A stretch of 5,403 nucleotides of DNA, taken from the NCBI GenBank assembly GCA_020722645.1, contig DYKL01000246.1, positions 1 to 5,403 on the forward strand, written 5' to 3'. Positions 1-5,403 of the stretch are shown here, piece by piece. The position numbers and the translations under genes were made by a program. The notes under the pieces are model-generated. The model saw nothing but the letters and a program-made list of their open reading frames with translations, had not been told where the DNA came from and did no database searches. Numbering within the stretch: position 1 is the stretch's first letter; each line of letters starts with the position of its first letter. The DNA is from Acetofilamentum sp. GTDB lineage: Bacteria > Bacteroidota > Bacteroidia > Bacteroidales > JAFGUD01.

Positions 1-261
1 TCAGCAGCAAAGCCCTGTAAATCCACGCTTTTTAAAAGTAAGTTCCGTTAAAAAGTAATGTATAAAAATTGCATTAAACTTAGGTAATATATCAGTGAAT
101 TTTTATTTATTACTTTTACGTTTGATTTTACTCAAAATTGGTGGATAAAATAATTTTAATCCATTAATGAGTTTAGTATAAAGGTCGTAAAAAGCAAACC
201 CAAATCTACAAGTATTTGATTTTCAAATAGTTAAGATTGATTTATTATTCTTTGTAAAACA
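1..261. other. A/T-rich left end, no supported gene
   Basis: No reading frame here is long enough or protein-like enough to call. Bases 1-35 are less A/T-rich than the rest. Two plus-strand frames run from the window edge and stop at about 49-57, so the tail of a plus-strand gene entering from the left is possible but cannot be shown. A small hairpin (arms 213-219 and 223-229) lies downstream of the lipoprotein gene but has no T-run after it on the minus strand. Bases 43-51 and 70-81 have inverted counterparts at the right end of the window. Confidence 0.5.
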
Positions 262-1261
262 CTATAAATCAATTAGTTGTGTTTTATTTGTTCTTTTTTG
301 ATAGCTTTTTGGACTGGACTTATATGTTATATAAAAATAATGATTATTAAAATAAAAAATAGGTTCAAAGTGTTCAAAATATTCTTTATTAATGCCTAAA
401 TTTATTGATAAATACTCAAAAATTCATCTTGTTTTTCGATATCAAAAATATCATTAAAAGTTAATTCCTTTTCACGTTCAATATCAATTATAATAATATC
501 TTCTTCGTTCCAAGTTGAGGCTACTACTGTATATCCACCATTATATTTTCCGATAATCAAAATTCCATAATCGTTAAACAAAACCTCGTGATATTCAGAA
601 TAATACCAAGAAATAGCAAAATCCTGAACAAAGTCGGTAAAATTCTCGGTTTCTGTTGGCAATATTTCTTTGTAAAATTCACTGCTGATTTGCTTTAAAT
701 CCTCACCAAAAACGTCTTCGTTAATGAATTCTATTTCTGAATGATTGAAAAAAACTTTATGAAATAATAAATCGTAGTAACACTTTTCAGAATCAACTTC
801 GACAACAATAGAAGTATCAACTGCAAAATATTCAATTTCACAAGAATTTTTAAAATCTTCATATAATAAAAAAGTATCAGTTTTTTGAGGTGGATAAAAA
901 GACAATTCTGCCTTATTCTCATTGATAAAATTTATTTTAAACCCCATTGAATCGTTTAGTCCAAAAGCATATATTTCGGCTTCCTTACCGGATACCTCGC
1001 CTGTAAAATTATAAAATATTTGCAACTCAGCGAAAAGCATATATCCCGAAATAAAATCATTGTCATATTTGATACTAAAGTTTACATTCTCACCATTATC
1101 CCATTTCCCTGAAAGATGGGTGTAAAAAACATCATTAAAGCTTTGTTCAACACCAATTTTTTCTTGATTTTATTAATAGGTTTTTTAATATTTTCGTCAT
1201 TATCTTTGCAGGCTGCAAAAAAAATCATAAACAATAAAATAAATGAAATTTTTTTTCTCAT
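262..1261 (-). pseudogene. Frameshifted lipoprotein gene, DUF3298/RsiV-like C-terminal region
   Basis: Three minus-strand frames join into one product. The first starts with ATG at 1261 and gives a lipoprotein signal, MRKKISFILLFMIFFAAC, with lipobox FAAC and Cys18. That frame alone stops at 1082 after 59 codons. A -1 shift between 1172 and about 1157 (A-runs on the coding strand) leads into the long frame, which has no ATG, GTG or TTG start before 1040 yet reads as protein from 1169 (THLSGKWDNGENVNFSIKYD). That frame stops at 402, but another -1 shift at a five-base run (418-422) opens a frame to the TAG at 262. Adding one base at each site gives exactly 334 codons including the stop. Restored residues 240-275 (GKYNGGY, then ELTFNDIF) resemble the 'GG ... 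tGkeltLdDlF' pattern of DUF3298/RsiV-like proteins; this match is from memory and moderate. The first half resembles the repeated beta-strand region often found ahead of it in Bacteroidota lipoproteins. The gene starts 11 bases after the LRR stop, so co-transcription is likely. Real decay and homopolymer sequencing error are both possible. Confidence 0.72.
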
Positions 1262-1272
1262 ATTTTTTAAAT

Positions 1273-2733
1273 TTACCAGGCAATTTCCAATCCTTTTATT
1301 TGATTTTTTAATTTTTTAATTTCGTCAACAGTAATTTTATTGCCTTTTATAAAAAGTTTTTCCAAATTTTGACATTTTTCAATATTTAAAGGCAGTTCAT
1401 ACAATAAATTGTTATTTAGACTCAATTCCCTTAAATTTTGAAAAGCAGCAAAATCAATATCAAACAAAACAATCTGATTATCAGACAAATCAATTATTTC
1501 GAGATTTACCAGTTCTTCAATTTCTTTTGGTATCGAAGTCAGCATATTTTTACTTAAATCAAGATTAGTGAGAGTGGTAAAATTTTTTATTTCAGTAGAA
1601 ATGTCAGAGATTTGATTTTTGGAAAAATTTATTTTTTCAACGGCTCTTAAACTGTAAAAAGACTCTGGAATTTCGTTAATATAATTATTAGACAAATTTA
1701 TGTTTCTTAAAAACACTAATGATGAAATATTTTCTGGTATTTCGGATAGCTCATTATAGCTAAAATCTATATCTGAAACAGAAAGTGCAGTGCATAGAAC
1801 ATCAGGAATTTTCGTAAACTTATTGTTTCTAAGTATTATTTGTCTCAACATTTCAAAATTATCAAAATTTTTAGGCAAAGTTGATAAAAAATTACCAGAC
1901 AAATCCAACATTTGTAATCTTTCCATTTCAACAATTTTTTTGGGTAACTCTGAAATTGAATTATTTGAAATATTAAGATATGGCAAAAGTAACATCTGTG
2001 TCAAAACCTCAGGGAATTCATTAAATTTATTTTGAGAAAGATTAAGAATCATCAGATAATCTAAGTTTGCAAAAGTCAAAGGTAAGGCAGAAATATTGTT
2101 TTGTGATAAATCCAAACTTTGCAAATTATACATATCGCCAAAATTTTGAGGTAATTCAGATATTTCGTTGCCCCAAGCCGATAAATTGTAAAGTTTCTGA
2201 AGTTTACATATTTCTTCGGGGATAAATTTTATCTTATTTCCGCCAATTAGAAGGTTTTGCAGATTTACAATTTGCCCGATTTCGACAGGTAAACTTGTCA
2301 GATTATTGTTTTCGAGGTCAAGCATTATCAGCTTTGACAATATACCAATTTGAGAAGGCAGAGTATTTAATTCATTGTCATTTATACTAAAATACCTCAA
2401 ATGTTGCAATTTAGCGATTTCTTCAGGAATTTCAGTAATTTTGTTATTCCATAAATTTAAAGCTTGCAAATTAGGCAAATCAAAGACTTCTGCGGGTATT
2501 TCAGTTAAATTACTGCTACTCAAATTCAGTTTATATACTTTGTTGGGTTCAAGCATAGCCGAATCCAAGCTAATATACTCTTTGGTGTATGGAAGATACT
2601 CTTCTGCCAAAATGCCGAAATCGTCTTTAAATTCATTTTTTAAATTACCCGTTTTGTCATAAAATTCGTAAGGTTGTGCATTTATAAAAAAATGCAGAAA
2701 AAAAATTGTTCCAAAAATAAAAATACACTTCAT
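1273..2733 (-). CDS. Secreted leucine-rich repeat protein
   Basis: The 486-residue product begins with an apparent signal peptide (MKCIFIFGTIFFLHFFINA, probable cleavage after residue 19), so it should be exported. After a short spacer (20-68), residues 69-459 form 17 consecutive repeats of exactly 23 residues with no indel, on the pattern LxLxxNxLxxLPxxIxxLxxLxx. Residues 460-486 are a final partial repeat (LFIKGNKIT) and a short charged cap ending GLEIAW. Some units are degenerate: repeat 14 has DIS for the usual xLP or xIP, and repeat 16 has LFD. This is the bacterial 'LP'-type LRR pattern, a solenoid usually used for protein binding; the ligand here is unknown. I see no catalytic domain, no lipobox, and no gliding/Por (type IX) C-terminal sorting domain. 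The start has no Shine-Dalgarno, only an A-rich stretch, as is normal in Bacteroidota. The broken lipoprotein gene follows 11 bases downstream, probably in the same transcript. Confidence 0.93.
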   Translation of the reverse strand: MKCIFIFGTIFFLHFFINAQPYEFYDKTGNLKNEFKDDFGILAEEYLPYTKEYISLDSAMLEPNKVYKLNLSSSNLTEIPAEVFDLPNLQALNLWNNKITEIPEEIAKLQHLRYFSINDNELNTLPSQIGILSKLIMLDLENNNLTSLPVEIGQIVNLQNLLIGGNKIKFIPEEICKLQKLYNLSAWGNEISELPQNFGDMYNLQSLDLSQNNISALPLTFANLDYLMILNLSQNKFNEFPEVLTQMLLLPYLNISNNSISELPKKIVEMERLQMLDLSGNFLSTLPKNFDNFEMLRQIILRNNKFTKIPDVLCTALSVSDIDFSYNELSEIPENISSLVFLRNINLSNNYINEIPESFYSLRAVEKINFSKNQISDISTEIKNFTTLTNLDLSKNMLTSIPKEIEELVNLEIIDLSDNQIVLFDIDFAAFQNLRELSLNNNLLYELPLNIEKCQNLEKLFIKGNKITVDEIKKLKNQIKGLEIAW

Positions 2734-2739
2734 TTTTTA

Positions 2740-2786
2740 CAATAATTTGTTAATTTTTCAAATAGTTAATTTGCAAATTATTGATT
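2740..2786 (+). repeat. Dispersed A/T-rich repeat, copy A
   Basis: This 47-base stretch matches the reverse complement of 4130-4176 at about 42 of 47 positions without gaps. The last part, including the palindrome AATTTGCAAATT followed by ATTGATT, is identical in both. It lies only 6 bases upstream of the LRR start codon, so it would be in the leader or promoter region of that gene. In such A/T-rich DNA some similarity is expected by chance, but a match of this length is stronger than background. Confidence 0.55.
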
Positions 2787-2940
2787 ATCAGCGAATTAAT
2801 AATTATTTGCTTACACAGACATAATCAACTGAATATCAAATTGTTAATGCAAAATATGTCGGACTATTGATTTTTTTATTGATATTGGTTTAAACCTGTT
2901 GATTTTGTAGATGGGTACACCGACAAAAGCGTGTATTAAC

Positions 2941-2970
2941 GACATTTCAGGTGTCCACACCTGAAATGTC
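2941..2970. repeat. Perfect 13-bp-stem palindrome
   Basis: The arms GACATTTCAGGTG (2941-2953) and CACCTGAAATGTC (2958-2970) are exact reverse complements around a four-base loop, TCCA. It is clearly more GC-rich than its surroundings. It lies about 100 bases past the DUF2807 stop, so it could end that transcript, but the minus strand has no T-run after it; on the plus strand a T-rich stretch begins only 20 bases later. Further complementary segments flank it: ACCGA (2919-2923) with TCGGT (2972-2976), and TTGGTTTAAACC (2885-2896) with GGTTTTAAACCAA (2974-2986). Options are a terminator or RNA-stabilising hairpin, a REP-like or MITE-like unit, or a binding site for a dimeric protein. The structure is certain; the function is not. 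Confidence 0.7.
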
Positions 2971-3068
2971 ATCGGTTTTAAACCAAGACCTTTTTTATTT
3001 TAAAAAAAAATTCAATTTAACAAAAACTATCTCTTATCTCTTATTTCATACATTTTACATCATACATC

Positions 3069-3815
3069 TTACTTCAAATTATCGTCTATTATTTTTCCTT
3101 CGCCAAACACAGCGGTATCAAAAGCCGGAAAACCTTTATAATAAAGATTACCGATATCGAACAATTCAGCGATTAGTTTATTGTTTACATCAACTTTAAT
3201 ATCACCTGTAGAACGGTGCTCAATAATTACATATTCTGCATCTAAATCATAAGCATCAACATAAGCATTTCCGTGATTTAAAATATCAAGAAATGTTGCA
3301 TTGCCCTGAACATAAACATCGCCGGTAATGTTCCAAAGACTAATAAATAAATGATCATTGCAACTTGCTTTGAAATCAGCGGTTGCAATTTTACCGAGTG
3401 CTTTAAACATAAAACGATTAAAATACAAAGTATCAGCCGAATAAAAATTACTTGCATTAAAAAAAATCAGCTCTTTAATCTCAGGTACTGTTATAATCAA
3501 TCTTCTTTTTATCTTGTAATCGCGAGTCAAATAGCATTTATTATTGTCCTTTACTACTAACTGGGTATCATTATCGACGTAAATATTGTTTAATATTGTA
3601 GAATTCGTTATAATTTTTATTTCGTAGAATGTATCTTGTTTTATTTCCACATCAAACAGGTCGTAAATATAGATTTTGTCAAACTGTTTAAGCTCTATCA
3701 CAATAGAATCAATCTCTCCGGCAGATTTGAAACAGTCTTTTTGACAACTTGTAGAAAACAGTAATGCAAAAATGATAAATAAGAATAAAAAATATGCATT
3801 ATTAAGTCTATTCAT
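3069..3815 (-). CDS. DUF2807 (head GIN domain) lipoprotein
   Basis: I start the 248-residue product at the ATG at 3815. The in-frame ATG at 3854 would place MFDKNKNLQQKKI ahead of the signal peptide, whereas the later start gives a standard one: MNRLNN, a hydrophobic core (residues 7-20) and STSC, with Cys24 as the probable lipidated residue. The mature protein matches DUF2807, called the putative auto-transporter adhesin head GIN domain. Near the start is FDKIYIYDLFDVEIKQD (45-61), equivalent to the family's 'F..I.v.g.fdV.i.qg' opening. Near the end, STGDIKVDVNNKLIAELFDIGNLYYKGFP (202-230) corresponds to the typical 'SGdi.v...kl.a...G.GniyYkG.P'. Family members are predicted to fold as right-handed beta-structures on the Bacteroidota surface or in the periplasm; their role is not established. 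It is divergent, with several family glycines replaced. It appears to be transcribed alone, with large gaps on both sides. Confidence 0.85.
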   Translation of the reverse strand: MNRLNNAYFLFLFIIFALLFSTSCQKDCFKSAGEIDSIVIELKQFDKIYIYDLFDVEIKQDTFYEIKIITNSTILNNIYVDNDTQLVVKDNNKCYLTRDYKIKRRLIITVPEIKELIFFNASNFYSADTLYFNRFMFKALGKIATADFKASCNDHLFISLWNITGDVYVQGNATFLDILNHGNAYVDAYDLDAEYVIIEHRSTGDIKVDVNNKLIAELFDIGNLYYKGFPAFDTAVFGEGKIIDDNLK

Positions 3816-4001
3816 AATTTTTTTTTGTTGTAAATTTTTATTTTTATCGAACATAAATCATTAAATATAAAACTGTAAATCAGGATTTGTAATCAAAAAA
3901 CCGCTGATAAACTATTGATTTATTGCGACTTATATAAAAGTTTTTAAATCAAATATCAACCTTAAATTTTAATTGAAAATGTCCGATTCGTTTACAAAAA
4001 T

Positions 4002-4030
4002 AAAAAAAAATTTGCCTTGTAGCAAATTTT
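4002..4030 (-). terminator. Probable intrinsic terminator
   Basis: On the minus strand the arms AAAATTTGC (4030-4022) and GCAAATTTT (4015-4007) form a perfect 9-bp stem around a six-base loop. The second arm's T-run continues through 4006-4002 and a further T-rich stretch. The stem has few G-C pairs, so it would be weak, but the layout is that of a Rho-independent terminator. It lies about 160 bases beyond the stop of the OmpA-like gene and upstream of the DUF2807 gene, so it would separate the two transcripts. Confidence 0.55.
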
Positions 4031-4129
4031 AGAGTTTATTAAAAGACAATAGTTCGGTATATTTTATAGTAATTCGTTTATATTCAGTAAATTATGTTTG
4101 CATAAGCAACTAATTGCTAATTGGTTTTA

Positions 4130-4176
4130 AATCAATAATTTGCAAATTGGCTAATTAAAAAATTAACGAATTATTG
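4130..4176 (-). repeat. Dispersed A/T-rich repeat, copy B
   Basis: Read on the minus strand, this 47-base stretch matches 2740-2786 at about 42 of 47 positions. It begins 12 bases after the OmpA-like stop codon. The shared core is AATTTGCAAATT followed by ATTGATT. The same 12-base palindrome occurs alone at 5336-5347, so the core may be a common intergenic word in this genome. Confidence 0.55.
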
Positions 4177-4188
4177 AAAAGATATTTA

Positions 4189-5175
4189 CTATTGCAAATT
4201 TGTATTGTTATCAACCAAATTGTACAATTCTTCGAGATTTGGAGTTAAAATTATTTCAATTCTTCGGTTTTTCGCTCTACCTTCTTCTGTTGTATTGGGA
4301 GCAACCGGATAATACATACTTCTGCCGGCGGCTGTAATTCTTTCGGGCATAATTTTATATTTTTCGACTAGAATTCTTGTTACTGCTATTGCTCTCGCAG
4401 AACTCAAATCCCAATTATCAGAATAATTTTTATCATTAGGATTAAGCGGAACATTGTCGGTATGACCTTCAACAACTATGTCAATATTTGGGTTTTCGAT
4501 TAATATTTTTGACAATGTATTAAGTGCATTCAAACCCTTTTTTTGAACAACAGCGCTTCCTGACAAAAACAATAATTTGTTTCTCATTGTTATATATAAT
4601 TTGCCGTCTTTCATTTCAACAACAACTTCATCGGCGGTATAATTAGAAAGTGCAACATTTATTGATTTCTGAACTTGTCTGAGAATTGAATCCTGTAGAT
4701 AAACTATTTTTTGTAAACGTAGCAACTCTGATTTTTTCGACATAATATCTTTTGAATTGTCAATATTATCTTTCAAAAGTTGATTATAGTTTGATAATAG
4801 TATATTCAAAGCCGAATCTGATTCGTGATATTTGTTTTTGTAAAATACTTCGTTGTATTTAATGCTGTCGGTTTTAAGTTTCAAAATTTTGTATGAAACG
4901 TGCCTTTTGTGATTATCCCATAAAAATAATAACACGATTGCCAACAAAAGAAAAATGAAAAAATAGAACCAACGTGTATTTTTATTTTGTCTTGCGGCAA
5001 GTTTCTGTTCCTTTTTTTCTTTTTTTGCAGCTAATTTTTGTGCTTTAAGTTCTTCTTTTTGAATCTTTTTCTCTTTTGAACTTAATTTTTTAGTTGTTTC
5101 CTTGATGTTTTCAACTATATTTTTTGTTTCTTCAGTTATATTCTCGACAACAGGATTGGTGTTTTCGTTTTCCAT
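4189..5175 (-). CDS. Membrane-anchored OmpA/MotB-like protein
   Basis: The 328-residue product has four parts. Residues 1-68 are charged and very lysine-rich, probably coiled-coil and cytoplasmic. Residues 69-86 (starting WFYFFIFLLLAIVLLFLW) are a single membrane helix. Residues 95-175 are a predicted periplasmic coiled coil. Residues 183-311 are an OmpA C-terminal domain that binds peptidoglycan. Its hallmarks are EGHTDNVPL (236-244), NWDLSSARA (254-262), AAGRS (282-286) and RAKNRRIEIIL (300-310). By comparison with OmpA, Asp240 and Arg261 are the likely contacts for the diaminopimelate of peptidoglycan. The stretch SINVALSNYTADEVVVEMKDGKLY is very like Bacteroidota OmpA lipoproteins, but those usually begin with a lipoprotein signal; here a cytoplasmic segment and membrane helix replace it, giving MotB-like topology. 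It could link the inner membrane to the cell wall. No partner gene such as motA, exbB or tolQ is in the window. A possible promoter and a short GT repeat lie upstream. Confidence 0.92.
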   Translation of the reverse strand: MENENTNPVVENITEETKNIVENIKETTKKLSSKEKKIQKEELKAQKLAAKKEKKEQKLAARQNKNTRWFYFFIFLLLAIVLLFLWDNHKRHVSYKILKLKTDSIKYNEVFYKNKYHESDSALNILLSNYNQLLKDNIDNSKDIMSKKSELLRLQKIVYLQDSILRQVQKSINVALSNYTADEVVVEMKDGKLYITMRNKLLFLSGSAVVQKKGLNALNTLSKILIENPNIDIVVEGHTDNVPLNPNDKNYSDNWDLSSARAIAVTRILVEKYKIMPERITAAGRSMYYPVAPNTTEEGRAKNRRIEIILTPNLEELYNLVDNNTNLQ

Positions 5176-5189
5176 ATTTTGTGTTTAAA

Positions 5190-5200
5190 TGTGTGTGTGT
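5190..5200. repeat. Short (GT)5 tract in the leader of the OmpA-like gene
   Basis: Five GT units (AC on the coding strand) lie 15 bases upstream of the start codon, between the proposed promoter and the ATG. Five dinucleotide units is short for strong slippage, but the position would allow a change in leader length. Confidence 0.6.
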
Positions 5201-5211
5201 AATTTATGCCG

Positions 5212-5240
5212 CTAAAATAAACAAAAAAAATTAAAAACAA
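5212..5240 (-). promoter_or_regulatory. Possible Bacteroidota-type promoter for the OmpA-like gene
   Basis: On the minus strand, TTG (5240-5238) is followed 18 bases later by TATTTTAG (5219-5212). This resembles the Bacteroidota -33 TTG and -7 TAnnTTTG elements, with one mismatch in the -7 box. It would start transcription near 5205, giving a leader of about 30 bases. In DNA this A/T-rich such matches arise often. Confidence 0.3.
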
Positions 5241-5403
5241 TAATTCTATAATAATTTTTGATTTTTAAGACTATTTTTCTATTCAAAAAAAACTGTTTAT
5301 AAAGTTTAATGCACTATTCAGCAACTTGCAATAAAAATTTGCAAATTGTAACGGAAGTTCATGAAATTTTTGATAATAAAACACACGTAACCATCTGGCT
5401 AAC
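5241..5403. other. Right end, no secure gene
   Basis: No complete gene is present. On the plus strand an ATG at 5309 opens a frame that stays open to the window edge (31 codons, starting MHYSATCNKNLQIVTEVHEI), so this could be the start of a divergently transcribed gene. However, a minus-strand frame is also open from the edge for about 40 codons, so an open frame of this length is not strong evidence. A palindrome, AATTTGCAAATT, lies at 5336-5347. Confidence 0.4.

Larger units (their letters stand above)
2734..3068. other. Intergenic stretch with palindromes and a dispersed repeat
   Basis: This 335-base gap separates the DUF2807 gene from the LRR gene. It has no credible gene: the open plus-strand frame from 2951 starts inside the palindrome and then runs antisense to the DUF2807 gene. 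It holds one copy of a 47-base repeat (2740-2786) just upstream of the LRR start, a strong hairpin at 2941-2970, and weaker inverted repeats around the hairpin. The promoter of the LRR gene should lie here, but I could not find a clean Bacteroidota TAnnTTTG box. Confidence 0.6.
3816..4188. other. Intergenic stretch, OmpA-like to DUF2807 gene
   Basis: This 373-base gap is very A/T-rich and has no protein-like frame. It contains a second copy of the 47-base repeat (4130-4176, inverted relative to copy A), a hairpin plus T-run on the minus strand (4030-4002) that would end the OmpA-like transcript, and a small stem, AGCAA/TTGCT, near 4105-4118. The promoter for the DUF2807 gene should lie between about 3816 and 4000, but no box is convincing. 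Confidence 0.55.

Noticed and set aside
213..229. Hairpin downstream of the broken lipoprotein gene as a terminator
   Set aside because: It is a short all-A/T-type stem with no T-run after it on the minus strand.
731..922. Minus-strand frame inside the lipoprotein gene
   Set aside because: It is an I/L/K-rich alternative frame of A/T-rich coding sequence, and the surrounding frame is protein-like.
1116..1319. Plus-strand open frame with hydrophobic residues
   Set aside because: It is antisense to the lipoprotein signal region and the LRR tail; the hydrophobicity comes from T-rich sequence.
1346..2527. Regular 69-base periodicity that could suggest a CRISPR or tandem DNA repeat
   Set aside because: It comes from the 23-residue protein repeats. 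The DNA units are diverged and there are no identical repeats with spacers.
1790..2662. Plus-strand open frames at 1790-2035 and 2375-2662
   Set aside because: They lie opposite the LRR gene, and their regular leucine/serine-rich pattern is the antisense reading of the repeats.
3351..3560. Plus-strand open frame
   Set aside because: It is antisense to the well-supported DUF2807 gene and has no recognisable features.
3816..3854. Earlier in-frame ATG for the DUF2807 lipoprotein
   Set aside because: It adds 13 charged residues ahead of a standard lipoprotein signal. The ATG at 3815 gives the usual length to the lipobox cysteine.
3862..3869. Possible -7 box (TATATTTA on the minus strand) for the DUF2807 gene
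   Set aside because: It has a mismatch and the nearest upstream TTG is 24 bases away, too far for the Bacteroidota spacing.

Overview
The window looks like chromosomal DNA from a low-GC member of the Bacteroidota. The basis is protein content and start-site style. There is an OmpA-family protein of the type common in Bacteroidales and Flavobacteriia, a DUF2807 (head GIN domain) lipoprotein, a long run of 23-residue leucine-rich repeats, and a Bacteroidota-style lipoprotein. Start codons are preceded by A/T-rich sequence rather than a Shine-Dalgarno motif. A genus cannot be named from the sequence alone.

All four recognisable genes lie on the minus strand, so transcription runs right to left. 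From right to left: (1) 5175-4189, a membrane-anchored protein with a C-terminal OmpA/MotB-like peptidoglycan-binding domain, with a possible promoter upstream and a likely hairpin terminator at 4030-4002. (2) 3815-3069, a DUF2807 lipoprotein. (3) 2733-1273, a secreted protein of 17 consecutive 23-residue leucine-rich repeats plus a final partial one. (4) 1261-262, a lipoprotein gene that starts 11 bases after the LRR stop codon and is broken by two single-base frameshifts, at about 1172-1157 and 422-418. Joined across both shifts it gives 333 residues, with an N-terminal lipobox and a C-terminal region resembling DUF3298/RsiV-like proteins. The last two genes probably form one transcription unit.

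The two larger gaps (2734-3068 and 3816-4188) carry no convincing gene. They hold a strong 13-bp-stem palindrome at 2941-2970, nested inside weaker inverted repeats, and a 47-base A/T-rich dispersed repeat present once in each gap in opposite orientation. The outer ends (1-261 and 5241-5403) hold no secure gene.

All four products are predicted to be exported or envelope-anchored, so the theme is the cell envelope. I see no mobile-element genes, defence system, CRISPR array, tRNA or rRNA, and no clear evidence of a new multi-gene system. The most useful observations are the double frameshift in the lipoprotein gene, the unusual N-terminus of the OmpA-like protein, and the palindromic and dispersed intergenic repeats.
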